Positions 9,700 to 17,914 of a DNA stretch of 44,628 nucleotides are shown here, in pieces. The notes under the pieces are model-generated. The model worked only from the letters and a program-made list of their open reading frames with translations, did not search any database and was not told where the DNA came from. Origin of the DNA: Verrucomicrobiota bacterium (lineage in GTDB: Bacteria; Verrucomicrobiota; Kiritimatiellia; Kiritimatiellales; Tichowtungiaceae); the NCBI GenBank assembly GCA_030153935.1, contig JASKKX010000004.1, forward strand, positions 1 through 44,628. The letters are read 5' to 3'. The first letter of the stretch is position 1, and each line of letters begins with the position of its first letter. The position numbers and the translations under genes are program-made.

Positions 9700-10466
9700 A
9701 AATTACTTTTTTAGGCACAGGCACCTCGCACGGCGTTCCGATGATCGGATGCTCCTGCGCGGTCTGCCGGTCGGACAATCCGAAAAATTACCGCCGGCGG
9801 TGCAGTATTTATATTCAGGCGGACGAAACGCATCTGCTGTTCGATACGCCGCCTGATCTGCGCGATCAGGTACTGACTTTCGGGGTAAAGCAGGTGGACG
9901 CGGTGTTCATTACCCATCCGCATGCCGACCATATTTTCGGTTTTGATGATATCCGCCGTTTCAGCGATCTGCAAAAGAAGCATCTTCCCGTGTACGGTTC
10001 GCCGGACACTATCGCTTCAATGCGCTCTAAATTTGATTATGTTGATCGTCGGAGCCACTCGTTCGGCGGCGTGCCGCGCGTGGTTTTCACGGAGATGACC
10101 GCGCCGGTGGAAATCGGCGGAATGCGGATCACGCCCGTCCCGGTAATGCACGGCACAGACCGGATTTACGGCTTTCAGGTTGAATCAGACAGAGGACGAC
10201 TGGCCTATATTCCCGACTGTTCGGGCATTCCGCCGGAAAGCTTCCAAGCTCTGGAAGACCTGGATGTGATGATTCTCGACGGCTTGCGCCCCGGTAAACA
10301 TGCAACGCATTTTTCGATTGAGGAATGCGTTGCTCGCCTGCAGCGAATCGGTGCAAAAAAATCTTTTATGACCCACCTGACACACGACTCAGATCATGAT
10401 GCTCTGCAGGCATCGCTGCCGCCCGGCATCGAGGTGCCGTGGGACGGGCTGGCTCTTTCGGTCTAA
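9696..10466 (+). CDS. PhnP-like metallo-beta-lactamase-fold hydrolase
   Basis: A 256-residue MBL-fold hydrolase. MKITFLGTGTSHGVPMIGC-x-C and the following Cys pattern match the PhnP/cyclic phosphodiesterase subgroup. The metal motif HPHADH (His74, His76, Asp78, His79) is intact; VMHGTDRIYGFQV, AYIPDCSGIP and a late His (MTHLTHDSDH) supply further ligands. It overlaps nspC by 4 bp and its stop codon overlaps that of the opposing antiporter gene. A perfect TTCCA-N5-TGGAA palindrome (10241-10257) lies in the coding region and encodes SFQALED. A phosphodiesterase role is likely; the substrate is unknown. Confidence 0.85.
   Translation: MKITFLGTGTSHGVPMIGCSCAVCRSDNPKNYRRRCSIYIQADETHLLFDTPPDLRDQVLTFGVKQVDAVFITHPHADHIFGFDDIRRFSDLQKKHLPVYGSPDTIASMRSKFDYVDRRSHSFGGVPRVVFTEMTAPVEIGGMRITPVPVMHGTDRIYGFQVESDRGRLAYIPDCSGIPPESFQALEDLDVMILDGLRPGKHATHFSIEECVARLQRIGAKKSFMTHLTHDSDHDALQASLPPGIEVPWDGLALSV
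10241..10257. repeat. Palindromic repeat, copy in MBL hydrolase gene
   Basis: CTTCCA-AGCTC-TGGAAG, a perfect 6-bp-arm palindrome with a 5-bp centre, inside the PhnP-like gene. Read in frame it gives F-Q-A-L-E. It is a member of the TTCCA-RNNNY-TGGAA family described in the findings. Confidence 0.7.
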
Positions 10467-11440
10467 GCGGTTTTGTAGAGTGTAAAGAGCCCGAGCAGAT
10501 AAAAGGTGATCATCAGCAGTGATTCCCACGCAATGAACCGGGCTCGTTTTTTCTGCCGCATGGCGACGAGCGCGGTGCAGGTCATGGCGATCGAACAGCC
10601 GCCGATAAAGAGCAGGCCGGGACTGATGTTGAGCGGAATATGGAAGGCCTCTTTCCCGTAAACGAGATCGGCAACTGCAGTGATCAGCACATTGAACATG
10701 TTGGATCCGAAGATATTGCCGAGCATCAGATCGAAGGCTCCGATCCGGACTGCGGTGATGCTGACGGTCAGTTCCGGAAGCGAGGTGACCAGCGCAAGAA
10801 ACAGGCTGCCGACAAAACTCTGTTCAAGACCGGTGCGTTCGGCAATCCGGTCGCCGAGCCGGGCAAGAATTATTCCGGCGACAACAATCACCACGGCAGC
10901 GGCGGTGAACTGGATTACGGTTTTTGTCAGTTCTGAACGGTCTGCTGAGACCGAAGTCTCCGTTTCCGCGCTCTGCCCGTCCCGGTGGGTGCGGAAAAAA
11001 ATGAAGAGATAGATTGCGATGACCAGCAGGCTGCCGATATTGAAATGCATACCGAAGAACGCCACGCTGTCGGGCAGGGTGAGCGTCATCAGGATGGCGA
11101 TGATCATGACCAGATAGTGAAGAAGCGGAGTGATGCGATGGCGGGTCTGCCGCAGAATGCCGCCCCTTCGGAACAGCAGGTCGCACAGCGCGATAATCAT
11201 CAGGTTGAACAGATCGCTGCCCAGATTATTGCCGACCGCCAGATCCGGGCGTCCGACCTCGATCACCGCTCCGAGCGAGGTGGAGAGTTCGGGCAGGCTG
11301 GTGATAACGCTGACCAGCAGCAGACCGACGGTCGAACTGGAGATATTCAGCAGATTCGCCAGCTTCTCGGCCAGAACCGAGAGTCGGGAGCCTGCCAGAA
11401 TGATGACGGCCGCGACGGTGATAAATTCAATCCAGATCAT
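10463..11440 (-). CDS. Calcium/sodium antiporter family protein (CaCA)
   Basis: Inner-membrane cation exchanger of the CaCA (YrbG/NCX) family, 325 residues. It has two inverted halves of hydrophobic helices joined by a short polar loop (about residues 150-170). The alpha-repeat motifs are VSVITSLPELSTSLGAV near residue 45 and LALVTSLPELTVSITAV near 215. Each is followed by a GN-x-x-GS-[DN]-x-FN motif (GNNLGSDLFN, GNIFGSNMFN). The conserved acidic residues of the exchange site are present. The ATG at 11440 is chosen because AGAGGAG lies 7 bases upstream; a start 15 codons earlier is unsupported. The stop overlaps the convergent hydrolase stop. The exact ion is not determinable. Confidence 0.92.
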   Translation of the reverse strand: MIWIEFITVAAVIILAGSRLSVLAEKLANLLNISSSTVGLLLVSVITSLPELSTSLGAVIEVGRPDLAVGNNLGSDLFNLMIIALCDLLFRRGGILRQTRHRITPLLHYLVMIIAILMTLTLPDSVAFFGMHFNIGSLLVIAIYLFIFFRTHRDGQSAETETSVSADRSELTKTVIQFTAAAVVIVVAGIILARLGDRIAERTGLEQSFVGSLFLALVTSLPELTVSITAVRIGAFDLMLGNIFGSNMFNVLITAVADLVYGKEAFHIPLNISPGLLFIGGCSIAMTCTALVAMRQKKRARFIAWESLLMITFYLLGLFTLYKTA

Positions 11441-11667
11441 GTAACACTCCTCTGCGGAACAGGGTTGCATCTTCCTATAATACACACCGTGCTGCTGTCT
11501 TCCTATCTTACCTGAAGCGGCCCGTCTCAGGGCAAGAACTTTTCATTGCCTGCCGGCTTAAAAAATAAGCGGTAATGCCAATTGACACCGCAGATAACCC
11601 CATGCTAAAAGCGCCCCTCATTTTTCGTTTGAGAATGTGACCCGATAGAACGGAAGGGCGTTAAGAC

Positions 11668-12201
11668 ATGGATGAAAAAAAGAGTTTAAAAAAGACCGTG
11701 GTGACCCAACCCACCGAAGAAAAGCCGATTGTAAAAACAGCAGACTCAGTGAAAAAAGTGGAAAAAATTCCCATGGAAACGCCCCCGCCGGCTCCCGTCA
11801 TACCGGGCGTGAAAAAACTGACGGACAAGCAGATTTCTGAATTTAAGGAACGGCTGTTGGCTTTGCGTGATCGTGTTTCAGGCGAGTACAGTACGCTTTC
11901 CCGTGACAATGTCGCGGCTAATCAGCGCGATGCGTCACTCTCTGACCAGGGAACGGATACTTTTGACCGCGAAATGGAACTCAACATGATGGGTTCCGAG
12001 CAGGAAGTGCTTTTTGAAATCGATGCGGCGCTGCGCCGCATCGAAAAAGGCACTTTCGGTATTTGCGAACTCACCGGCCAACCGATCGACATCGAACGTC
12101 TTAACGCGCTGCCCTATGTGCGATACACCGTACGTGCTCAGTCCGAACTCGAAAAAGGCCGTGCCCGCTACCGCCCTTTTGGCGGCACGATGCGCGGCTG
12201 A
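11668..12201 (+). CDS. DksA/TraR-family protein with degenerate zinc finger
   Basis: A 177-residue DksA/TraR-like protein. A Lys/Pro-rich N-terminal tail (about 1-50) is followed by a coiled-coil (LTDKQISEFKERLLALRDRV and onward), the DQGTDTFDRE segment, and a C-terminal domain FGICELTGQPIDIERLNALPY. In classical members four cysteines bind zinc; here only the first (GIC) remains and the second pair is replaced (YTVRAQ), so zinc binding is probably lost. Such proteins bind the RNA polymerase secondary channel and alter transcription of stress and ribosomal genes. It directly precedes lspA with an 18-bp gap, an arrangement common in several bacterial phyla. Confidence 0.85.
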   Translation: MDEKKSLKKTVVTQPTEEKPIVKTADSVKKVEKIPMETPPPAPVIPGVKKLTDKQISEFKERLLALRDRVSGEYSTLSRDNVAANQRDASLSDQGTDTFDREMELNMMGSEQEVLFEIDAALRRIEKGTFGICELTGQPIDIERLNALPYVRYTVRAQSELEKGRARYRPFGGTMRG

Positions 12202-12219
12202 CTGAAAAAGGAGACCTCC

Positions 12220-12702
12220 ATGCTGGTGCTCATTCTCGGGTTGGTCGTTGTTGTGCTGGATCAGCTGACCAAGCTATGGGTGCGGGGGTCTTTTATTTAC
12301 GGCGGGGAGCCGCACGCTGTCGTTCCCGGTCTTTTGAATCTGGTTTATGTCCGCAACGAAGGCGCAGCGTGGGGGATGCTCGGCGGGCAGCAGCTTCTGC
12401 TGGTCCTCCTTTCGTTCGCAGTACTGATCTTTCTTGCGGTTTATCGCCGCAAGGTGCTTAGTCCGACGTTCGACCATCGTATTGCGCTCGGTTTGATGGT
12501 CGGCGGCATCTGCGGCAACCTTATCGACCGCATTCGTCTCGGCTGGGTCACCGACTTCCTCGATTTTCATATCGGGGCGTACCACTGGCCCTCCTTTAAC
12601 GTTGCCGACTCAGCGATCTGTACGGCGGTCGCGATTTACCTGCTCTCTTCGCTCTGGCACAGCCGCCACCCGCTGAAACACTCCGTCGATGAACCGGAAT
12701 AA
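12220..12702 (+). CDS. lspA: Lipoprotein signal peptidase (signal peptidase II)
   Basis: A 160-residue inner-membrane aspartyl protease that removes signal peptides from prolipoproteins. It has four hydrophobic helices and the family motifs DQLTKLWV, NLVYVRNEGAAWG and GGICGNLIDRIRLGWVTDFLDF. The second catalytic block is WPSFNVADSAI; the two catalytic aspartates lie in WVTD and NVAD. AAGGAG stands 7-12 bases before the ATG. Its 3' end overlaps miaA by 14 bp. This indicates that the cell makes lipoproteins. Confidence 0.96.
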   Translation: MLVLILGLVVVVLDQLTKLWVRGSFIYGGEPHAVVPGLLNLVYVRNEGAAWGMLGGQQLLLVLLSFAVLIFLAVYRRKVLSPTFDHRIALGLMVGGICGNLIDRIRLGWVTDFLDFHIGAYHWPSFNVADSAICTAVAIYLLSSLWHSRHPLKHSVDEPE

Positions 12703-13609
12703 CCCCAGCGCATTTGTGCTGGTCGGCCCGACGGCGTCGGGTAAAAGCGCAGTGGCGCAGCTCTTTGCCGAACAGACCGGTGCGCCGGTGGTTTCCGCCG
12801 ACTCCATGAACATTTATCGGAACATGAATATCGGCACGGCCAAACCGTCGCCTGCGGAACGCCGATCGGTTCAGTATTTCGGTATCGATCTTGTCGATCC
12901 CGTCGAATCTTTCAGCGTAGGAGACTGGCTCAAGGCTGTCCGTCCGGCTTTCTATGGCCCGCAACCTCCCGTCGTTGCAGGGGGGACAGGGCTTTATGTG
13001 AGATGTCTTCTGCAGGGACTGGACGATTTGCCTGCCGCTGATGAAGCTCTCCGCGAGCGCACAGAAAAAATGACACGTGCTGAGTTGCAGGCCGAGGTGA
13101 AAAGAACCGCGCCGGAAGCCTACGAAGCACTTGCCGATAAAGAAAATCCGCGGCGTCTCGTTCGGCTTTTGGAAAAAGTTTCCAACATCGGAAAAAAAAG
13201 AGCAAAAGGTTCCAATGCCTGGAAAAAAGAGCAGCCGGCAGTGATCGGCCTGCACGTTGAGCGTGAGGTGCTTCACCAGCGGATTGCGGAGCGGGTCGGG
13301 AACATGTATAAGGGCGGACTGCTCGATGAGGCGCGCGGCCTTTTGGCGCTTGAGCTTTCTTCAACGGCGCAGCACGCCATCGGCTATGCCGAGGCGTTCG
13401 CTGTTCTGCGCGGCGAGATGAGCGAGAGTGCAGCTCAGGAAAAAACCATGATCCGAACCCGTCAGCTCGCAAAACGCCAGATGACCTGGTTCCGGCATCA
13501 GCTGAATGTCGAATGGATCGATACGGCTGATTTCCCGAATCCTGAAAAACTTCTATTGGAAATTTCCAGGATCTGGAAAAAACAGGGAGCGGTCCCCGTT
13601 ACGATTTGA
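12689..13609 (+). CDS. miaA: tRNA dimethylallyltransferase
   Basis: Transfers the dimethylallyl group to the N6 of A37 in tRNAs reading UNN codons. It has 306 residues, the normal length. The P-loop is VLVGPTASGKSAVAQLFAE; VVSADSMNIYRNMNIGTAKPS and VAGGTGLYVRCLLQGL are diagnostic, and ENPRRLVRLLEK leads into the region usually reading TGKP. In that region the protein instead has SNIGKKRAKGSNAWKKE, encoded by two copies of the palindromic repeat. A third copy encodes ISRIWKKQ at the C-terminus. The gene overlaps lspA by 14 bp. The function is secure; the repeat-encoded segments are unusual. Confidence 0.95.
   Translation: MNRNNPSAFVLVGPTASGKSAVAQLFAEQTGAPVVSADSMNIYRNMNIGTAKPSPAERRSVQYFGIDLVDPVESFSVGDWLKAVRPAFYGPQPPVVAGGTGLYVRCLLQGLDDLPAADEALRERTEKMTRAELQAEVKRTAPEAYEALADKENPRRLVRLLEKVSNIGKKRAKGSNAWKKEQPAVIGLHVEREVLHQRIAERVGNMYKGGLLDEARGLLALELSSTAQHAIGYAEAFAVLRGEMSESAAQEKTMIRTRQLAKRQMTWFRHQLNVEWIDTADFPNPEKLLLEISRIWKKQGAVPVTI
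13179..13194. repeat. Palindromic repeat, first copy in miaA
   Basis: TTTCC-AACATC-GGAAA, one mismatch from the TTCCA-N5-TGGAA consensus. It overlaps a reversed-arm palindrome TTGGAAA-AAG-TTTCCAA just upstream. Translated in frame it gives S-N-I-G-K-K. Confidence 0.6.
13210..13224. repeat. Palindromic repeat, second copy in miaA
   Basis: TTCCA-ATGCC-TGGAA, a perfect match to the consensus and followed by an A-run. Translated in frame it gives S-N-A-W-K-K. It begins only 31 bp after the start of the previous copy. Confidence 0.7.
13563..13579. repeat. Palindromic repeat, third copy in miaA
   Basis: TTTCCA-GGATC-TGGAAA, perfect 6-bp arms followed by an A-run. Immediately upstream the reversed form TGGAAATTTCCA shares its left arm. 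Translated in frame it gives I-S-R-I-W-K-K close to the MiaA C-terminus. Confidence 0.7.
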
Positions 13610-13632
13610 TTCTCAGCCGGGCGTCGGCCGGT

Positions 13633-14004
13633 TTAAATAATCAGGCCGCTTTCTTTTTTGAGATCCGCGGGGGTAACAATCTTCCCTGCCTGTTCGCGCT
13701 GGTACTGCTGTGCTTCTTCAATCATGCGGGTCATGGCATCTTCCATCGCCTGCGGGAATTTTTCGACGGCTTCTTCCAGTGTTTTTGCTTCGATTGTTCC
13801 CTGGATCGGGAGCGGTCCCTGCGGGCTCATGATCTGAGTATGTCCGGTGAAAACCGGATCGCGGGAAGGATCTTCGGTGCCATCGGCTTTTACCGGGACA
13901 AGTTTACGAATGCTGCCGGTTTTTAAATCGGTGTAGGCTTCTTCGCGGCAAAGGCCGGCGGCATCCATTTTAACATCACTGAGTTTTTCGGGCTGATTGC
14001 TCAT
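13633..14004 (-). CDS. Conserved hypothetical cytoplasmic protein
   Basis: A 123-residue soluble protein without signal peptide or membrane segment. It resembles a small conserved family of unknown function found in several Gram-negative phyla. Recognisable blocks are the start MSNQPEKLSDVKMDAAGLCR, then SIRKLVPVKADGTEDPSR, TQIMSPQGPLPI and FPQAMEDAMTRMIEEAQ, ending in a helical charged tail. The start at 14004 is chosen from the AAGGAA ribosome site and family resemblance; a 30-codon upstream extension is open but has no such support. It is convergent with miaA (23-bp gap) and divergent from the YihY gene. No function can be assigned. Confidence 0.8.
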   Translation of the reverse strand: MSNQPEKLSDVKMDAAGLCREEAYTDLKTGSIRKLVPVKADGTEDPSRDPVFTGHTQIMSPQGPLPIQGTIEAKTLEEAVEKFPQAMEDAMTRMIEEAQQYQREQAGKIVTPADLKKESGLII

Positions 14005-14127
14005 AGGGTTTCCTTTCTGAAATGAGAGACAATTAAGCCACAGACGTAAACCGGGTGAAACCCTGTTTTGGGGTTTTCTTTCCAAAGAGAACATCCTATG
14101 CTTGATGAACTGAAAGGGAATTGCCTC

Positions 14128-15453
14128 ATGAACAATAGGTTATCCGGAATCCTGCAGCGGGCCCGGCGGTTTTTAAAACAGGATCTCCAGCGGTTTTTTA
14201 AGCATGATCTCTGGAATCTGGAGCCGTCTTCGCTTTCCAAAGCGCGACGAAGCGGGCTTGAATTCCTGCGCATTTGTGCGCTCGTTGTCAAAGGTTTCAG
14301 AGAAGATAATTGCCCGCTGCACGCTTCGGCGCTCACATTTACCGCCGTGATGGCAATTGTTCCTTTTCTTGTCATTCTTCTGGCGATTGCCAAAGGGTTT
14401 GGGTTTGAAATCGCCAGTGAGAAGGTGATGCTCTGGTCCGTTAACTACGGTTTGCCGGACGCGGCTCAGCAGATTATCGGCAATTTGCTTTCCACGGTTG
14501 AATCAGCCAGTGCAGGGGCGATCGGATCGATCGGTACGGCCTTATTTCTCTGGGTAGCCATCCGGATGCTCAGCAACATTGAAGAAACCTTTAATCTGGT
14601 CTGGGGAGTAAAAACTCCGCGGCCGTTGATCGACAAAATCCGCAACTACATTGTGATTATGGTAGCCGCTCCGGTTCTGATGATTATCGCTTCGGCCGGG
14701 CAGCCCATTGTCATCAATATGACAAACCGCCTGGTGTGGATGGGTCCGCTGCTCACACTCTCACTGCGCCTCGTTCCCATACTGATCATGGCCCTGGCCT
14801 TCAGCATCGTTTACATTTTTCTGCCGAATACCAAGGTGGAATTCACGGCGGCACTTACCGGCGCATTCTTCAGTGCGCTGCTGGCCATTCTGTTCCAGCT
14901 GGCCATCATAAAGCTCGGTGTGGGAGTCAGTAAATACAACAAGATTTACGGTGCACTGGCAGCCATTCCCATCTTTCTGTTCTGGGTTCAAATGAATTGG
15001 ATGATTCTGCTGATGGGAGCGGAAATCGCCTTTTCGGTCCAAAACACCGGCACCTACTCCCGGGAAAAGCTTGCCATTGATCCAAGCACCTGTTCGCGAC
15101 TCTGTCTCGCGTTTGCCTTGATGAAAAAGATCGCCGAAGCATTCAAGTTCGACCGCGGGCCATTCAATACGCTGGCATACGGAACAGAAAACCGCATTCC
15201 GGTCCGGCTCGTCAACGACGTGATTAATATTCTTGCTAAAAACAGACTTGTAGCAGAAGCCGCCGAATATCCCGGAAGCTATATTATACTGCGTGATCCG
15301 GCCGATATTTCCGCACGCAGCATCGCAGATGCCATTCTTAACGAGGGTGCCGCGCCCGATGAACTGGGGCTGGCCGACAACTTTCCACTGTTTGTAAAAA
15401 TCACGGACGAAAGTTTTAAAGCGCTGGAAAAACAGACTCTTCAGAACTTTTAG
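14128..15453 (+). CDS. YihY/BrkB family inner membrane protein
   Basis: About 441 residues. A basic, soluble N-terminus (about 1-75) is followed by roughly six transmembrane helices (about 75-320) and a soluble C-terminal domain with winged-helix-like character (about 330-441). CPLHASALTFTAVMAIVPFLVIL, LWVAIRMLSNIEETFNLVWG and IYGALAAIPIFLFWVQMNW are the YihY/UPF0761 (once misnamed ribonuclease BN) signatures. Possible starts are 14068, 14098 and 14128; 14128 is preferred because AAAGGGA lies about 9 bases upstream. The function is unknown; a membrane role is secure. The C-terminal SFKALEKQ is encoded by a sequence two bases off the palindrome consensus. Confidence 0.88.
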   Translation: MNNRLSGILQRARRFLKQDLQRFFKHDLWNLEPSSLSKARRSGLEFLRICALVVKGFREDNCPLHASALTFTAVMAIVPFLVILLAIAKGFGFEIASEKVMLWSVNYGLPDAAQQIIGNLLSTVESASAGAIGSIGTALFLWVAIRMLSNIEETFNLVWGVKTPRPLIDKIRNYIVIMVAAPVLMIIASAGQPIVINMTNRLVWMGPLLTLSLRLVPILIMALAFSIVYIFLPNTKVEFTAALTGAFFSALLAILFQLAIIKLGVGVSKYNKIYGALAAIPIFLFWVQMNWMILLMGAEIAFSVQNTGTYSREKLAIDPSTCSRLCLAFALMKKIAEAFKFDRGPFNTLAYGTENRIPVRLVNDVINILAKNRLVAEAAEYPGSYIILRDPADISARSIADAILNEGAAPDELGLADNFPLFVKITDESFKALEKQTLQNF

Positions 15454-15473
15454 AGAGGGTTCCGTTCACGTTT

Positions 15474-16373
15474 TTAATCAGCCATTGCCCTCATTCTGGC
15501 GGCATCATCGGCCGGACTGGTGCCGAAAAAACGTTTAAATTCACGGCTGAACTGCGACGCGCTCAGGTAGCCGACCCGATCTGCGGCTGTGCCGGCATTC
15601 AGACCGTCCTGCACCATCAGGATTCGTGCCTTGTGCAGCCGGATATTCTTTAAATACTGCAGAGGAGAGGTGGAGGTGACCGCCTTGAAATTATGATGAA
15701 ATGTAGACACGCTCATATTTGACTCTTTCGCCAGAGCTTCTACATTGATTTCTTTGTCATATTCCTGGTGGAGCAGACGCAGCGCTTTAGCGATCTGGCT
15801 GAAACGGCTGTGCCGGGCAGCCACTGCACGCAGCGCCGCGCCTTGTTCCTCGCAAAGTGCCCGATAGATAATTTCCCGTACAATCTGGGACCCGAGAATG
15901 CAGCTGTCCACGGGAGACTTCAGGCATTCCAGTAATCGAACGGTGGCACTTGTCATCTGATCAGTCAGTTCTGTCGAATAGACCCCGCGCACGGTGCCTT
16001 TAATCTTCATGTCGTCATCCATTTCCATGAGCAGTTCAACCAGCATGGAAATATCCACTTTGATGGAAAGGGCCAGAAGAGGTTTCTGCGGAGTCGCTTC
16101 TGTCTCGCACTCAAATGGAAGCGGTACAGAAAGAACCAGGTAGTTATACGGATCATAATTATAAACCTGATCGCCAAGAAAAACCCTTTTCCGTCCTTGT
16201 GCCACAATGATAATACTAGGCTCATAGATAATGGGAGCCCGGGGATGCGATTTACTCGCTCGTATAAATTGTACCTCTTTCAGATTGGAAGCAGAAAATC
16301 CTTCTTTGACTGCCAGCGTTTCAAGCAATTCGGCTAATCGGGTTTTCTGCATTTTCACCACGGCGTCCACCAT
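15474..16373 (-). CDS. AraC-family regulator, YqhC-like
   Basis: A 299-residue transcription factor. The N-terminal part (about 20-190) is an AraC_N-type cupin with EVQFIRASKSHPRAPIIYEP and IIIVAQGRKRVFLGDQVYNYD, as in E. coli YqhC. The C-terminal part (about 195-295) has two helix-turn-helix motifs (INVEALAKESNMSVSTFHHN and AADRVGYLSASQFSREFKRF). YqhC controls the aldehyde reductases yqhD and dkgA. Here the gene is divergent from an aldo/keto reductase and an iron-dependent alcohol dehydrogenase, the same functional pairing. The start at 16373 has a GAGGAG ribosome site. It probably acts on the shared intergenic region and on the duplicated 41-bp element. Confidence 0.9.
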   Translation of the reverse strand: MVDAVVKMQKTRLAELLETLAVKEGFSASNLKEVQFIRASKSHPRAPIIYEPSIIIVAQGRKRVFLGDQVYNYDPYNYLVLSVPLPFECETEATPQKPLLALSIKVDISMLVELLMEMDDDMKIKGTVRGVYSTELTDQMTSATVRLLECLKSPVDSCILGSQIVREIIYRALCEEQGAALRAVAARHSRFSQIAKALRLLHQEYDKEINVEALAKESNMSVSTFHHNFKAVTSTSPLQYLKNIRLHKARILMVQDGLNAGTAADRVGYLSASQFSREFKRFFGTSPADDAARMRAMAD

Positions 16374-16473
16374 ATCTCCTCATCTCCTTTCGGTGTCTGA
16401 ACTAATATTTCGTTTATCAGAGAGAAATTAGCAAGCTTTTGGCCTAGAATTCATATTATTTTCGTATAGTTAA

Positions 16474-16514
16474 ACAGAAACAGGCAAATGTTTAACAGGA
16501 ATGTGTATTGAGAA
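16474..16514 (+). promoter_or_regulatory. Putative operator, 41-bp element, copy 1
   Basis: This 41-bp sequence, between the AraC gene and the first aldo/keto reductase, recurs at 17788-17828 with 35 of 41 bases identical and every difference a transition. It contains two ACAGG half-sites 15 bp apart and the invariant core AATGTGTATTGA. It lies about 65 bp before the reductase start. Its position suggests a regulator site and/or core promoter; that is inferred. Confidence 0.6.
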
Positions 16515-16578
16515 ACCAGTCTGTAATCTTACAATAAGTGACAAATACAGATGGAAAAAATCGAACCAAGGAGATCTC

Positions 16579-17622
16579 ATGCAGTACAATCGGCTTGGCA
16601 ATACAGGATTATTTGTTTCGGAACTGTGCCTTGGCACCATGACCTTCGGAGGAGAAGGCGATATGTGGCACCATATCGGTTCATTGCAGCAGCGGGATGC
16701 CGAACAGCTGATCGGCCGTGCACTCGAGTCAGGCATCAACTTCATCGATACCGCGGATGTCTACTCGAACGGCATTTCCGAGGTTATCACAGGACAAGCC
16801 CTGAAAAACCTCAAAATGAAGCGTGAGGATGTTATTCTTGCCACCAAAGTGTTCGGTGAAACGGGACCGGGGCCCAATGCCCGCGGAGCATCCCGTGCTC
16901 ATATCCTGGATGGAGTCAAAGCCAGCTTGAAACGGCTTGATCTTGAGTACATCGATCTTTACCAGATCCATGCATTCGATCCGGCGACGCCGATCGAAGA
17001 AACGGTGCGGGCGCTGGAGATGCTCGTGCAGCAGGGCCTTGTCCGTTACGTCGGGGTATCCAACTGGGCGGCCTGGCAGATCATGAAAGGCCTCGGCATT
17101 GCAGACCGGCTCGGATTCAGCCGTTTTGTCTCCCTGCAGGCCTATTATACGATTGCCGGCCGCGATCTGGAACGCGAAATTGTGCCGATGCTGAAGAGCG
17201 AAGGAGTCGGTCTTCTGGTCTGGAGTCCACTGGCAGGCGGGCTGCTCAGCGGCAAGTATGACCGGGATCACTCAGGGGAGGAAGGTAGCCGGCGACGCAA
17301 CTTTGACTTCCCTCCGGTCAATCTCGACCGGGCCTATACCGTGATTGACGCCATGCGGAAGATTGCGGAGGCCAAAAAATGCTCTGTCGCCCGCATTGCA
17401 CTCGCCTGGCTGCTTCATCAGCCGCATGTGACCAGTGTCATTATCGGTGCCAAACGCCTGGAACAGCTTAATGACAACATCCTTGCCGCGGAAATTTCGT
17501 TGTCTCAGGACGAACTTGAAATACTTGATAAAGTCAGCGCTCTTCCGGCGGAATATCCGGGGTGGATGTTCGCACGCCAGGGGGCGGGCCGAATTCAGCA
17601 GTTAAAAGAGTCCGGACGATGA
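16579..17622 (+). CDS. Aldo/keto reductase
   Basis: A 347-residue NADPH-dependent (beta/alpha)8-barrel oxidoreductase acting on aldehydes or ketones. The catalytic Asp and Tyr are in FIDTADVYSNG, the Lys in VILATKVFGE, and the His in YIDLYQIHAFD. The cofactor site is suggested by SPLAGGLLSGKY and by SVIIGAKRLEQLNDN near the C-terminus. The start MQYNRLGNTG at 16579 is supported by AAGGAG; an upstream in-frame ATG at 16501 lies within the regulatory element and is rejected. It is the first gene of the reductase cluster, divergent from the YqhC-like regulator. The substrate is unknown. Confidence 0.93.
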   Translation: MQYNRLGNTGLFVSELCLGTMTFGGEGDMWHHIGSLQQRDAEQLIGRALESGINFIDTADVYSNGISEVITGQALKNLKMKREDVILATKVFGETGPGPNARGASRAHILDGVKASLKRLDLEYIDLYQIHAFDPATPIEETVRALEMLVQQGLVRYVGVSNWAAWQIMKGLGIADRLGFSRFVSLQAYYTIAGRDLEREIVPMLKSEGVGLLVWSPLAGGLLSGKYDRDHSGEEGSRRRNFDFPPVNLDRAYTVIDAMRKIAEAKKCSVARIALAWLLHQPHVTSVIIGAKRLEQLNDNILAAEISLSQDELEILDKVSALPAEYPGWMFARQGAGRIQQLKESGR

Positions 17623-17914
17623 CCTTTATCTGCGGCCAGTCCCCCTTTCAGACAGCAGGGTTCTGAAGAAATAAAACCGCAGCAGGGACCCCGTTTGTTT
17701 TTGCCTGATTCGATCCAAGCATTTCGTGTACTTTTGTAGAATGCAGCAAGTATTTGAATGAAATCAAGCACAATTCTGCGAAAATCGACAAAAACAGGCA
17801 AGTATTTGACAGAAATGTGTATTGAAAACACACCCTTAAACTTATTTACTTAAAGCCGTTCGAAACCGGAAGTTTTCGGCGCACACAGGAAATGAATAAA
17901 AAAGGAGAAACCCG
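17623..17914 (+). promoter_or_regulatory. Intergenic region with 41-bp element, copy 2 (17788-17828)
   Basis: This 292-bp non-coding stretch separates the first reductase from the alcohol dehydrogenase. Its 5' part can fold (CTGCGG near 17629 with CCGCAG near 17687; GTCCC with GGGAC), followed by a T-rich run near 17693-17704, so a terminator is possible. The second copy of the 41-bp element spans 17788-17828, about 87 bp before the dehydrogenase start; it has a TTGACA at 17806-17811 where copy 1 has TTAACA. The dehydrogenase and following genes thus probably have their own similarly controlled promoter. Confidence 0.55.
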
